Source: Micromonospora luteifusca (GTDB lineage: Bacteria > Actinomycetota > Actinomycetes > Mycobacteriales > Micromonosporaceae). Taken from it: a DNA stretch of 64,000 bases. Where the stretch lies: positions 3,772,001 through 3,836,000 of the forward strand of contig NZ_JAFBBP010000001.1 in the NCBI RefSeq assembly GCF_016907275.1, read 5' to 3'. Each line of letters begins with the position of its first letter. The stretch's first letter is position 1. Positions 23,660 to 32,646 of the stretch are shown piece by piece. Made by a program: the position numbers and the translations under genes. The notes under the pieces were generated by a model. That model had not been told where the DNA came from. It searched no databases and worked only from the letters and a program-made list of their open reading frames with translations.

Positions 23660-26209
23660 GTGCCACGCGGAGAACTGCGCATCTATCTCGGGGCCGCCCC
23701 CGGCGTCGGTAAGACGTACGCCATGTTGGAGGAGGCCCAGCGGCGTGCCGCCCGCGGCACCGACGTGGTGATCGGCTTCGTGGAGACCCACGGCCGCCAG
23801 CACACCGCCGCGATGCTCGGCGACATCGAGCAGGTGCCCCGCCGCACGATGGACTACCGCGGCGCCGAGTTCACCGAGATGGACCTGGACGCGGTGCTGG
23901 CCCGCCGGCCCGAGGTCGCGGTGGTCGACGAGTTGGCGCACAGCAACGTGCCCGGTTCCCGGCACGACAAGCGTTGGCAGGACGTCCAGGAGTTGCTCGA
24001 CGCGGGGATCGACGTCCTGTCCACGGTCAACGTGCAGCACCTGGAGTCGGTCAACGACGTCGTCGCCCAGATCACCGGCACCACCCAGCGGGAGACCGTG
24101 CCGGACGAGATCGTCCGCGCCGCCGAGCAGGTCGAGCTGGTCGACATGACCCCCGAGGCGCTGCGTCGGCGGATGGCGCACGGCAACATCTACCGACCCG
24201 ACAAGATCGACGCCGCGTTGGGCAACTACTTCCGGGTCGGCAACCTCACCGCGCTGCGTGAGCTCGCGCTGCTCTGGCTGGCCGACAAGGTCGACGAGCA
24301 GCTCGACCGCTACCGCAGCCAGCAGGGCATCGCCGCCACCTGGGAGGCCCGGGAACGGGTCGTGGTCGCGTTGACCGGTGGCCCGGAGGGCGAGACGCTG
24401 ATCCGCCGGGCGGCTCGGGTCGCGGCCCGCAGCAAGGGCGCCGACCTGCTCGCCGTGCACGTGGCGCGCAGCGACGGCCTGGCCGGCGCCGACCCAGCCC
24501 AACTGGCCCGCCAGCGGGTGCTGGTGGAGAGCCTCGGTGGCACGTACCACCAGGTGCTCGGCACCGACGTGCCGGCCGCGCTGTTGGACTTCGCCCAGGG
24601 TGTGAACGCGACCCAACTGGTGCTCGGCGCCAGCCGGCGAGGCCGCTTCGCGCAACTCTTCGCCCGGGGCGTCGGGGTGACCACCACCGCGCTCTCCGGG
24701 TCGATCGACGTGCACCTGGTCACCCACAAGCAGGCCGGCAAGGGTCGTCGGGCAGCAGCCGTCCCGGCGGCGCTGTCCCGGCGTCGTCGGCTGCTCGGCT
24801 TCGCACTGGCCGTGCTGGGCATGCCGCTGCTCACCCTGCTGCTGAAGACGCTGCCCGACCTGACGCTGACCAACGACATCCTGCTGTTCCTCGCCGGGGT
24901 CGTCGGGGTCGCACTGGTCGGCGGGGTGTGGCCGGCCCTGGTCGCCGCACTCGGCGGCAGCCTGCTGCTCAACTGGTTCTTCACCCCGCCCTTCCGCACG
25001 CTGACCATCGCCGAGGCGGACAATCTGCTCGCCCTGGCTGTCTTCGTCGGTGTGGCGTTGGCGGTGAGCTGGGTCGTCGACGTGGCCGCCCGGCGTACCC
25101 GGGAGGCCGCCCGCGCCGCCGCCGACGCGCAGACCCTCGCCGCCGTCGCCGGTGGCGTGCTGCGCGGCGAACGCCCACTGCCCGCACTACTCGAACAGCT
25201 CCGGGAGACCTTCGGGCTGCGCGCGGTGAGCGTGCTGGAGTTGGCCGAAGACGCCAGCGGGCGCCCGGAGAGAGCCCGCGAGGAACACGCCTGGTGTGTC
25301 GTGGCCAGCGTCGGCGACCAGCCACCCTGCACCCCGGAAAGCGGTGAGACGGCGGTACCGGTCGACGACCGGATCACCGTCGTCCTCTGCGGCCGACGGT
25401 TGGAGGCCGCCGACCGGCGCATCGTCGAGGCGTTCGCCGCCCAGGCCGCCGTCGCGCTGCGCCAGGAGCGACTCGCCGAGGAGGCCGCCACCGCTCGGCC
25501 CCTCGCCGCGGCGGACCGGATGCGCACCGCGCTGCTCGCCGCGGTCAGCCACGACCTGCGTACGCCGCTGGCGTCCGCGAAGGCGGCCGTGACCAGCCTG
25601 CGCAGCCACGACATCGAGTTCGACGAGCACGATCGCGAGGAGTTGCTGGAGACCGCCGAGGAGTCGCTGGACCGCCTCGCCCGGCTGGTCGCCAACCTCC
25701 TGGACATGAGCCGACTCCAGGCCGGCGTCCTCGGCATCACGGAAACCGCGATCGGCCTGGAGGACGCCGTACCCCTGGCGTTGGACGAACTTGGCCCGGC
25801 GGCCGCGAGCGTCGGCACGGACATCCCGGCCGATCTGCCAGCCGCCACCGCCGACCCGGGCCTGCTGGAACGGGTGCTGGTCAACATCATCGCCAACGCG
25901 CTGCGCTACAGCCCGCCCGACCAGCCCCCGACGATCACCGCCAGCGCGCACGCGGGTCAGGTCGAGCTACGGGTGATCGACCGAGGGCCGGGCATCCCGG
26001 AGGACCAGTGGGAGCACGTCTTCCTACCGTTCCAACGCCTCGGCGACCGGGACAACCAGACAGGTGTCGGTCTCGGCCTTGCCCTGTCCCGGGGGTTGGC
26101 CGAGGCGATGGGTGGCAGCATCACCCCCGAGACCACCCCCGGCGGTGGGCTCACCATGGTGCTGCGGCTGCCAGCCGCGCAGACCACCTCCGAGGAGCCG
26201 CAGGAATGA
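23660..26209 (+). CDS. kdpD: Sensor histidine kinase KdpD
   Basis: An 849-residue sensor. Order: the KdpD N-terminal domain with Walker-type LGAAPGVGKTYAMLEEAQ; a universal-stress-protein-like domain (VVVALTGGPEGETLIRRAAR, LGASRRGRFAQLF) at about 235-360; four clustered membrane helices at about 375-475 (DUF4118); a GAF-like domain; and the kinase core. The core has the phospho-accepting His in AVSHDLRTPLASAKAAV, the N box NIIANALRYSP, and DRGPGIPED and GVGLGLALSRG. It senses K+ limitation and phosphorylates KdpE; the USP-like domain is the c-di-AMP site in some relatives. GTG 23660 follows GGGAGG. kdpE overlaps its stop. Confidence 0.97.
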   Translation: MPRGELRIYLGAAPGVGKTYAMLEEAQRRAARGTDVVIGFVETHGRQHTAAMLGDIEQVPRRTMDYRGAEFTEMDLDAVLARRPEVAVVDELAHSNVPGSRHDKRWQDVQELLDAGIDVLSTVNVQHLESVNDVVAQITGTTQRETVPDEIVRAAEQVELVDMTPEALRRRMAHGNIYRPDKIDAALGNYFRVGNLTALRELALLWLADKVDEQLDRYRSQQGIAATWEARERVVVALTGGPEGETLIRRAARVAARSKGADLLAVHVARSDGLAGADPAQLARQRVLVESLGGTYHQVLGTDVPAALLDFAQGVNATQLVLGASRRGRFAQLFARGVGVTTTALSGSIDVHLVTHKQAGKGRRAAAVPAALSRRRRLLGFALAVLGMPLLTLLLKTLPDLTLTNDILLFLAGVVGVALVGGVWPALVAALGGSLLLNWFFTPPFRTLTIAEADNLLALAVFVGVALAVSWVVDVAARRTREAARAAADAQTLAAVAGGVLRGERPLPALLEQLRETFGLRAVSVLELAEDASGRPERAREEHAWCVVASVGDQPPCTPESGETAVPVDDRITVVLCGRRLEAADRRIVEAFAAQAAVALRQERLAEEAATARPLAAADRMRTALLAAVSHDLRTPLASAKAAVTSLRSHDIEFDEHDREELLETAEESLDRLARLVANLLDMSRLQAGVLGITETAIGLEDAVPLALDELGPAAASVGTDIPADLPAATADPGLLERVLVNIIANALRYSPPDQPPTITASAHAGQVELRVIDRGPGIPEDQWEHVFLPFQRLGDRDNQTGVGLGLALSRGLAEAMGGSITPETTPGGGLTMVLRLPAAQTTSEEPQE

Positions 26210-26886
26210 CGCGCATCCTGGTCGTCGACGACGAACCGCAGATCCTGCGCGCCCTGCGGATCAACCTGCGCGCCCGCCGGTACGACGTGGACATCGCCGG
26301 AACCGGTGCCGCCGCGTTGAAGGCCGCCGCCAGTCACCCACCCGACCTGGTGGTGCTGGATCTCGGCCTGCCCGACATCGACGGGGTGGAGGTGATCCGG
26401 GGCCTGCGCGGCTGGACCGGCGTGCCGATCATCGTGCTCTCCGGCCGGGCCGGCAGCGAGGACAAGGTCGCGGCGCTCGACGCCGGTGCGGACGACTACG
26501 TCACCAAGCCGTTCGGGGTGGAGGAGCTGCTGGCCCGCATCCGTGCCGTCACCCGTCGTCTCGGTGGGCCCAGCGAGGCGGTGCCGGCGTTGCGGATCGG
26601 CCAGCACACCGTCGACCTGGCCGACCACAGCGTGCTGCGGGACGACGGCACGGAGGTCAAACTGACCCCCACCCAGTGGAGCGTGCTGGAGAAGCTGCTG
26701 CGTCACCCCGGCAAGCTGGTCAGCCAGCGTCAGCTTCTGCAGGACGTGTGGGGTCCGGAATACCAGAACGAGACCAACTACCTACGGCAGTACCTGGCCC
26801 AGCTGCGGCGCAAGTTGGAGGACGACCCGGCCCGGCCCCGTCACCTCATCACCGAGCCGGGCATGGGCTACCGCTACCGGCCGTGA
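26206..26886 (+). CDS. kdpE: Response regulator KdpE
   Basis: A 226-residue OmpR-type regulator. The receiver domain has the acidic pair in VVDDEP, the phosphorylated Asp52 in VVLDLGLPDIDG, and Lys in DYVTKPFG. The winged-helix DNA-binding domain has LTPTQWSVLEKLLRHPGKLV and NYLRQYLAQLRRKLEDDP. The ATG overlaps the kdpD stop (ATGA). It is expected to activate the kdpFABC promoter. No E. coli-like KdpE site was recognised in front of the operon. Confidence 0.96.
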   Translation: MTRILVVDDEPQILRALRINLRARRYDVDIAGTGAAALKAAASHPPDLVVLDLGLPDIDGVEVIRGLRGWTGVPIIVLSGRAGSEDKVAALDAGADDYVTKPFGVEELLARIRAVTRRLGGPSEAVPALRIGQHTVDLADHSVLRDDGTEVKLTPTQWSVLEKLLRHPGKLVSQRQLLQDVWGPEYQNETNYLRQYLAQLRRKLEDDPARPRHLITEPGMGYRYRP

Positions 26887-27014
26887 GCGAGGACCGCTCC
26901 GGTGCCGATCGGGACCGGGCGTGCCGTAGGCCGCGGGTCGACGGGCGCGGCCGGAACCCGGGCCGGCACGGTCGCCGACGCTCGGCCGCGTTCACGCGGC
27001 GCGCGCTCCCCGGG

Positions 27015-27977
27015 TCAGTTGCCGGGGAACCGCACGCCCACCAGCCCTTCGGAGACGGTCCAGAGGCGGGCGGCGTCATCCGTGTTGCGCGCCGAACGGT
27101 AGACGGCCAGCTCGGTCGGTCTGCCGGTGAACTGCCCCAACCCGTCCGGGCCGTAGAACCGGCCACCCTGCGCCTGTGGACTGGTGGCCGCGTAGAGGGC
27201 GGGGAGCAGCCCGGCATCCACCGAGTGCACCAGGACGCCCCAGCGGGCCAGCCGGCTCAGCACGGCATGGTGCGGGGAGGGGCGGCTGCGGCCGAGGTTG
27301 GGACCGGACGCGTAGAGGTTCGTCATGGTGGTGCCCGGGTGGGCGACGTTGCTGACGATGCCCCAGCCGGCGGCTCGACTGCGCCTGTCGAGTTCCAGCC
27401 CGAAGTGCAGGGTGGCCAGCTTGGAGGCGTTGTACGCGCGGATCGCCGCGTACCGGCGGGTGCTCTGCAGGTCGTCCCAGTCGAGCCGGCCGGAACGGGC
27501 GGCGCTGCTCGACATGGTGGTGACCCGGGCCCGGCCGGCCCGCAGCAGCGGCAGCAGCCGTCCGTTCAGCGCGAAGTGGCCGAGGTGGTTGGTGCCGAGT
27601 TGGAGCTCGAAGCCCTCGGCGGTGGCGTTTCGGGTCGGGGGCGTCATCACACCCGCGTTGTTGATCAAGAGGTGGATCGGTCGGCCCTCGCCGAGCAGCG
27701 TGTCGGCCAGCGCGGCCACCGAGTCCAGCGAGGCGAGGTCCAACTCCCGCGTCGAGACGACGGCACCCGGTGCGGCGGCCCGGACGGCCTCCAGCGCGGC
27801 GGCGCCCTTGGCCGGGTTGCGGACCGGCAGCACCACCTCGGCGCCGGCTCGCGCCAGCCGCGTGGCCAGGCCGAGGCCCAGGCCGTCGCTACCGCCAGTC
27901 ACCACGGCGAGCTTTCCAGTCAGGTCCGGAACGGTCAGGTCGAGCACAACTTCCCCCAGGTCGACGGTGTCCTTCAT
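27015..27977 (-). CDS. Short-chain dehydrogenase (retinol dehydrogenase-like)
   Basis: A 320-residue SDR. The cofactor motif [12 protein letters not shown] follows LAVVTGG near residue 25, NNAGV lies at about 108, the catalytic Ser region is [10 protein letters not shown], and the YNASK motif is at about 185. The extended C-terminus and the overall order resemble the WWOX/retinol dehydrogenase-type SDRs, which commonly use NADP(H). It converges on kdpE and diverges from the dienelactone hydrolase 149 bp away. The substrate is unknown. Confidence 0.88.
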   Translation of the reverse strand: MKDTVDLGEVVLDLTVPDLTGKLAVVTGGSDGLGLGLATRLARAGAEVVLPVRNPAKGAAALEAVRAAAPGAVVSTRELDLASLDSVAALADTLLGEGRPIHLLINNAGVMTPPTRNATAEGFELQLGTNHLGHFALNGRLLPLLRAGRARVTTMSSSAARSGRLDWDDLQSTRRYAAIRAYNASKLATLHFGLELDRRSRAAGWGIVSNVAHPGTTMTNLYASGPNLGRSRPSPHHAVLSRLARWGVLVHSVDAGLLPALYAATSPQAQGGRFYGPDGLGQFTGRPTELAVYRSARNTDDAARLWTVSEGLVGVRFPGN

Positions 27978-28126
27978 CGGTCACGGCCAGCCTGCGTCGA
28001 CCGGCGACCAGCACCCAGGGCGGTCTTGTCCAGGGATCGGCGGTCCCTGGCTCGGGTGTCGAAGACGTCCGTCCGCACAGCGAGTAGCGTTCTTGACGAT
28101 CAACAACTGGCGTACGAGGAGGCTCG

Positions 28127-28882
28127 GTGCAGACGACGACGGTGGACATTCCCACGGATGACGGGGTCGCGGACGCGTCCCTCACCCGGCCCGAGGGCAA
28201 CGGCCCGTTCCCGGCGGTGCTGCTCTTCATGGATGCCTTCGGGCCGCGCCCGCGCCTGGTCGACATGGCGGAGCGGATCGCCGCCCGGGGCTACCTGGTG
28301 CTGACCCCTCACCTGTTCTACCGGGCCGGCCGGGCACCGCTGTTCGACCTGTCCCGGCTCGGTGAGCCGGACCAGCGCGGCGCGCTCTTCGAGAAGATCA
28401 TGCCCCTGATCGGCGCGTTGACCCCCGAGGTGATCAGCCGGGACACTGGCGCGTACCTCGACTTCCTGGCCGCCCGGGACGACGTCCGGCCGGGCCCGGT
28501 CGCGATCACCGGCTACTGCATGGGCGGCACGAACGCGCTGCGGGCCATCGAGGCGTACCCGGACCGCATCGCCGCGGTCGCCAGCTTCCACGGCGGGCGC
28601 ATCGTCACCGACGCGCCGGACAGCCCGCACCTGGGCGTCGACTCGATCACCGGCGAGGTGTACTTCGGGCACGCCGACCAGGACCAGTCGATGACGCCCG
28701 AGCAGATCGCCACGCTGGAGAAGGCGCTCGACGCCGCCGGCGTGCGATACCGCTCCGAGGTGTACGAGGGCGCCCACCACGGCTTCACCATGGCCGACAC
28801 CCCGATGTACCACGAGCAGGCCACCGAGCGGCACTGGGTCGCCCTGTTCGACCTGCTGGACCGCACCCTGCCGACGACCTGA
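28127..28882 (+). CDS. Dienelactone hydrolase family protein
   Basis: A 251-residue alpha/beta hydrolase of the DLH family. The nucleophile motif is GYCMGGTNALR with Cys as the expected nucleophile, the catalytic Asp lies around YFGHADQDQSM, and His is in EGAHHGFTMAD. DLH proteins open cyclic esters such as dienelactone; this subgroup is often annotated broadly and the real substrate is unknown. ACGAGGAGG precedes the GTG start. A TTGACG about 35 bp upstream could be a -35 element, but no convincing -10 follows. Confidence 0.88.
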   Translation: MQTTTVDIPTDDGVADASLTRPEGNGPFPAVLLFMDAFGPRPRLVDMAERIAARGYLVLTPHLFYRAGRAPLFDLSRLGEPDQRGALFEKIMPLIGALTPEVISRDTGAYLDFLAARDDVRPGPVAITGYCMGGTNALRAIEAYPDRIAAVASFHGGRIVTDAPDSPHLGVDSITGEVYFGHADQDQSMTPEQIATLEKALDAAGVRYRSEVYEGAHHGFTMADTPMYHEQATERHWVALFDLLDRTLPTT

Positions 28883-28893
28883 CGTCGAGGGCC

Positions 28894-28927
28894 GCTGCTG
28901 CGGCGCCGTGGTCAGCGGCGCAGCAGC
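28894..28927. terminator. Hairpin between convergent genes
   Basis: GCTGCTGCG (28894-28902) is repeated in inverse at 28919-28927 with a 16-nt loop. It lies between the dienelactone hydrolase stop and the stop of the convergent royal-jelly-family gene, where a bidirectional terminator is expected. Confidence 0.4.
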
Positions 28928-30015
28928 ACCGGGCCGGCGTCGATGCGGGTGCGGAACAGCGCGTACGGCCGGCGCCGCAGGTCCTGGCCACGCTGGTACT
29001 GCGGCTGCCGGTGCAGTTGGTTGGCGGTGACGTAGAGGTACCCGTCAACGGCGATCGACATGGTGTCCGGCCAGAGCAGCCGCGGGTCGTGGACGAGGGT
29101 CTCGTACTCGCCGTCCGGCAGCCGGCGCAACACCGCGTTGTGCTCGTACGAGGTGAGGTAGAGCCGCCCCGCGTCGTCGGACTCCAAACCGTCCGAGGCG
29201 GTGCCCCTGTCGCCCTCGTCGACGACGGTCGCCTCGACCGCCTCCTGGGTGACGCCCGGGTCGGCCAGCGCCTCGGTGGAGACGCTGTACCAACGCCGGG
29301 ACGCCAGCGGACAGTAGTAGAGCCGGTTGCCGTCGGCCGAGATGGCGATGCCGTCGGAGCCCATGCTCACCGGCTTCGGCGGCCCGTCCGCCGGCCGTTC
29401 GAGGAACGGCCGACCCTCGACCACCGGGCGGAACGACGTCAGTGGCTGCGCCTTCGTCGACGGGTGGTCGTGCAGCCGCCGCCAGGAGGCGCCACTGGCC
29501 AGGTCCACGACGATGATCCCGTTCGGCCCGGAGTCCGCCGAGTCGGTGATGTACGCGACCCCCGCCTCACCCCGCCGCAGGTCGAAGCGGACGTCGTTGA
29601 GGTACGTCGTCGGCAGCGCCACGTCCGTCGGGAAGGTGATCACCTGGGCGACCGTGTTGGTGTCCAGGTCGACCCGGACCAGTTTCGGGCCGCCCGGCTT
29701 CGTCGGCTGGAACATCGGGCTGCCGGTGTCCAGCACCCAGAGCCGGTCGGCCGGGTCCACGACGATGCTCTGCACCGACACGAACGCGCCCGCGTCGTCG
29801 TCGCCGGACGGGTCGTTCCACGCCTGGTCGGGGTAGGGCACCTCCCGGCCGTCACGTAACTCGACGACGGTGGCCGGCACCTCGTCGCCCCACTTCGGGA
29901 AGTTGACGAAGATCCGGCCCTGGTGCGAGACGCTCACCCCGGTCGGCATCGGGCCGGTGAAGGTGTGCACCAGCTCCAGCTCGCCGAGCGGCTCGTCGCC
30001 GACCGGCCCGTTCAC
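28912..30015 (-). CDS. Major royal jelly / yellow family protein
   Basis: A 367-residue beta-propeller protein of the yellow/MRJP family. Visible blocks are PTGVSVSHQGRIFVNFPKWG near the N-terminus, LWVLDTGSPMF, YLNDVRFDLRRGEAGVAYIT and SDGIAISADGNRLYYCPLAS, and a late DTMSIAVDGYLYVTANQLHR. No signal peptide is evident, which is unusual because many family members are exported. Bacterial members have no established reaction; a lactonase-like role is suggested by the propeller fold shared with SMP-30. GTG 30015 has GGAG at an eight-base spacer. It follows the SMP-30 gene by 102 bp, so it is probably the last gene of the sugar operon. Confidence 0.85.
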   Translation of the reverse strand: MNGPVGDEPLGELELVHTFTGPMPTGVSVSHQGRIFVNFPKWGDEVPATVVELRDGREVPYPDQAWNDPSGDDDAGAFVSVQSIVVDPADRLWVLDTGSPMFQPTKPGGPKLVRVDLDTNTVAQVITFPTDVALPTTYLNDVRFDLRRGEAGVAYITDSADSGPNGIIVVDLASGASWRRLHDHPSTKAQPLTSFRPVVEGRPFLERPADGPPKPVSMGSDGIAISADGNRLYYCPLASRRWYSVSTEALADPGVTQEAVEATVVDEGDRGTASDGLESDDAGRLYLTSYEHNAVLRRLPDGEYETLVHDPRLLWPDTMSIAVDGYLYVTANQLHRQPQYQRGQDLRRRPYALFRTRIDAGPVLLRR

Positions 30016-30117
30016 GACGCCCGCTCCACGGTGTCCATCGTCCCGCCCCCTGTCCGGTCGGCCCGTTGCCGCGCTCCGGTGCGGTTATTCCCGCCCTGGC
30101 GTCCGGTATGCCTCCGG

Positions 30118-30996
30118 TCAGCCGGCGGCGGTGGCGTGTGCGGCGGGCAGGCCGGGGACCTCGACGTCCACCGCGAGCAGCGCGCCGTCCACCGGGCCCG
30201 CCGCGGACAACCCCACGCGGGCGGTGCCGATGAAGAGTCGACGCAGGTCGGGGCCGCCCAGGCAGATGCCGGCGGGCTGCTTCGCCGGCAGCCGGATCTC
30301 CCGTTCCAGCGTGCCGTCCGGCCGGTAGCGGCGTACCGCCGCGCCGCCCCACAGCGCGATCCAGAGGTGGCCAGCCGCGTCGACAGTCATCCCGTCCGGG
30401 CCGCCGTCGGCGGGGGACAGCCGCAGGAACGGCTCCCGCCCGTGCAGGTCACCGGTGCCCGGGTCGACGGTGAACCGGTCGATCTCGCCGCGCGGGGTGT
30501 CGGCCAGGTACATGGTGGTGCCGGCGGCGTCGAACGCCGGCCCGTTCGGAATGGTCAGCCCGGTCACCGCGGGCACCGGTGCCGCACCCGGTGCCAGCCG
30601 GTACAGCGTGCCCCCACCGGGCACCGCGGCGTACGTCATGCTGCCGGCCCAGAAGCGGCCGTGCGGGTCGGCGACCGCGTCGTTCATCCGAGTCGGCTCG
30701 GGCGCGTCGGCGACCAGGTCGGCGACCGGTCGGGGGTCCCCGGTGGCGGGCAGCAGGGCGACGCCGGTCCCGGCGGCGGCCAGCCAGTCGCCGGGACGGT
30801 CGGCCACCGGGGCGACCGCGCCGAGCGGCACGTCGAGGCGGCGCAGCTCCCGCAGCGGGCCCGGCGCCTCGCCGTCGGTCTCCAACAGTCGCCCGGCCAG
30901 CAGGTCGACGAGGACCAGCCGGTCGTCGACCCAGCGCAGCCCTTCGCCCAGCTCCAACCGGTCGGTGCTCCAGACGGTCGGTTCGGTCAGCTCCAT
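30118..30996 (-). CDS. SMP-30/gluconolactonase family sugar lactonase
   Basis: A 292-residue six-bladed propeller of the SMP-30/LRE family. Expected metal ligands appear in ELGEGLRWVDDRLVLVDLLA (Glu), EPTRMNDAVADPHGRFWAGS (Asn and Asp) and GLTIPNGPAFD/YLADTPRGEI (Asn, Asp). The family hydrolyses aldonolactones. In this operon it would convert galactono-lactone, made by the dehydrogenase, to galactonate before dehydration. GGAGGAG stands four bases before the ATG. A gap of 80 bp separates it from the kinase gene, with no promoter that I can identify. Confidence 0.9.
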   Translation of the reverse strand: MELTEPTVWSTDRLELGEGLRWVDDRLVLVDLLAGRLLETDGEAPGPLRELRRLDVPLGAVAPVADRPGDWLAAAGTGVALLPATGDPRPVADLVADAPEPTRMNDAVADPHGRFWAGSMTYAAVPGGGTLYRLAPGAAPVPAVTGLTIPNGPAFDAAGTTMYLADTPRGEIDRFTVDPGTGDLHGREPFLRLSPADGGPDGMTVDAAGHLWIALWGGAAVRRYRPDGTLEREIRLPAKQPAGICLGGPDLRRLFIGTARVGLSAAGPVDGALLAVDVEVPGLPAAHATAAG

Positions 30997-31076
30997 CTCG
31001 CTCCTCCAACAGATCTCCGGCGGCGATCGGTGGCCGCACCGGTCAGCGACGGTCGGCGGCCGTGCCGCCGCATTGG

Positions 31077-32018
31077 TCAGCGGACGGTACCGCCGGGTCC
31101 GTGGTCGAGCAGCGTCAGCTCGGCCCGGTCGGGCAGGCCCTCCCAGTCGCCCCTGGTGGCGACCGCGAACGCGCCGGTGGTGACGGCCCGGTCCAGCCGG
31201 GCCGGTGCGTCGGCGCCGTCGAGCCAGGCGGAGAGCAGCCCGGCCACGAAGGCGTCGCCCGCGCCGACGGTGTCCACCACCGGCACCGTCCGGGCTGGAC
31301 GGTGGACCGTGCCGGTGGCGCTGTGGCTGGTCGCCCCACCCGCGCCGTGCTTGACCACGACCTCGGTCACACCCGCCGAGAGTAGCGCCGCGGCCGGGTC
31401 GGTCGCGTCGGTCAGCACGGCCAACTCGTCGTCGGAGGCGATCACCAGGTCGATCGAGGGCAGCAGCGGGCGCAGCGCGACGGCGGCCTCGGAGACCGAC
31501 CAGAGCCGGTTGCGGTGGTTGACGTCCAGGCAGACCGTGCTGCCGGCCGCACGGGCGCGCCGCACGGCCTCCACCACCGCCTGGTACGGCTCGACGCCGA
31601 GGGCGCAGGTGATGCCTGTGACGTGCAACAGCCGGGGCGGCGGCCCGGGTGCGTCGAAGGCAGCGGTCACGTCGGCCGGGCGCAGCCGGGAGCCGGCCGA
31701 GCCGGCGCGGTGGTAGGTGACCCGGTTGATGTCGGCGACGCGGTTCTCGAAGAGGATCAGCCCGGTGGGCGCGGTCGGGTCGACCCGGGACCAGGTCAGG
31801 TCGACACCCTCCGCGCGCAGCGTCCGGCGGATCAGCTCGCCGGGCTCGTCGGCGCCGGTGACCCCGACCCAGGCGGCCCGGTGGTCGAGCCGGGCCAGCC
31901 CGATCGCCACCGTCGACTCGGACCCGGCGACCGAGATCCCGGCGATGCCGCCCAGCCGCAGCGGGCCGGTGGTGCGGAAGGCCGCCATCGTCTCGCCGAG
32001 CGTGAGCAGGTCGGTCAC
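31077..32018 (-). CDS. PfkB-family sugar kinase, probably 2-keto-3-deoxy-sugar acid kinase
   Basis: A 313-residue ribokinase-type kinase. The N-terminal GETMAAFR and GSESTVAIGLARLD are typical of KDG kinases. The catalytic Asp/anion hole is in DTVGAGDAFVAGLLSAWLDG near the C-terminus. It is expected to phosphorylate 2-keto-3-deoxygalactonate (or gluconate) at C6. GTG 32018 overlaps the aldolase stop (GTGA). The neighbouring dehydratase and aldolase supply its substrate and use its product. Confidence 0.9.
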   Translation of the reverse strand: MTDLLTLGETMAAFRTTGPLRLGGIAGISVAGSESTVAIGLARLDHRAAWVGVTGADEPGELIRRTLRAEGVDLTWSRVDPTAPTGLILFENRVADINRVTYHRAGSAGSRLRPADVTAAFDAPGPPPRLLHVTGITCALGVEPYQAVVEAVRRARAAGSTVCLDVNHRNRLWSVSEAAVALRPLLPSIDLVIASDDELAVLTDATDPAAALLSAGVTEVVVKHGAGGATSHSATGTVHRPARTVPVVDTVGAGDAFVAGLLSAWLDGADAPARLDRAVTTGAFAVATRGDWEGLPDRAELTLLDHGPGGTVR

Positions 32019-32635
32019 TGCCGGACCGCCGTGAGGAAGGCCGCGGCGCGCTCACGCAGCGCCGCCGGGTCACCGCCGCGGACGGCGTCGCCCAGCAGCG
32101 GGGAGCCGACGCCGACGGCCACCGCTCCCCGGTCGAGGTAACGCCGGGCGCCGTCCGCGTCGACCCCACCGACCGGCACGAACGCGGTGCCGGGGAACGG
32201 GTCGCGCAGCGCGCCGAGGTAGTCGGGCCCACCGAGGGAGGCCGGGAAGAGCTTGACCGCGGTGGCCCCGTCGCTGTTGGCCTGCACCACCTCGGTCGGG
32301 GTGAGCGCGCCGGCGAGCACCGGCAGCCCGAGTCGACCGGCCTCGGCGAGGCTCGGTGCGAGCGCCGGGGTGACCAGGAAGCCGGCGCCCGCGTCGGCTG
32401 CGGCGCGGGCATCGTCGGCGCTGAGCACGGTGCCCGCGCCCAGGGCGTAGTCAGGCCCGAGGGCGGCTCGGGCGCGTCGGATGACGCCGAGCGCGTCGGC
32501 GCTGGTCAGCGAGACCTCGACCAGCGCCACGCCGCTCTCGGCCAGGGTGAGCACGGCGGTCAGCGCGGCGGCCGGGTCCGGTCCGCGCACGATGGCCAGC
32601 AGTCGATGGGTACGCAGCTCGTCGAGCAGGTTCAT
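32015..32635 (-). CDS. 2-dehydro-3-deoxy-6-phosphogluconate/galactonate aldolase
   Basis: A 206-residue class I KDPG-type aldolase. The Schiff-base Lys is in GATAVKLFPASLGG at about residue 130; the catalytic Glu is in ALVEVSLTSADAL; the phosphate site is GAGTVLSADDARAAADAGA (GAGTV shown) and GVGSPLLG. It splits the phosphorylated keto-deoxy sugar acid to pyruvate and glyceraldehyde 3-phosphate. I preferred the second of two adjacent ATG codons (32635). It lies 11 bp after the epimerase-like gene and overlaps the kinase gene by four bases. Confidence 0.92.
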   Translation of the reverse strand: MNLLDELRTHRLLAIVRGPDPAAALTAVLTLAESGVALVEVSLTSADALGVIRRARAALGPDYALGAGTVLSADDARAAADAGAGFLVTPALAPSLAEAGRLGLPVLAGALTPTEVVQANSDGATAVKLFPASLGGPDYLGALRDPFPGTAFVPVGGVDADGARRYLDRGAVAVGVGSPLLGDAVRGGDPAALRERAAAFLTAVRQ

Positions 32636-32646
32636 CACGGATGTCC

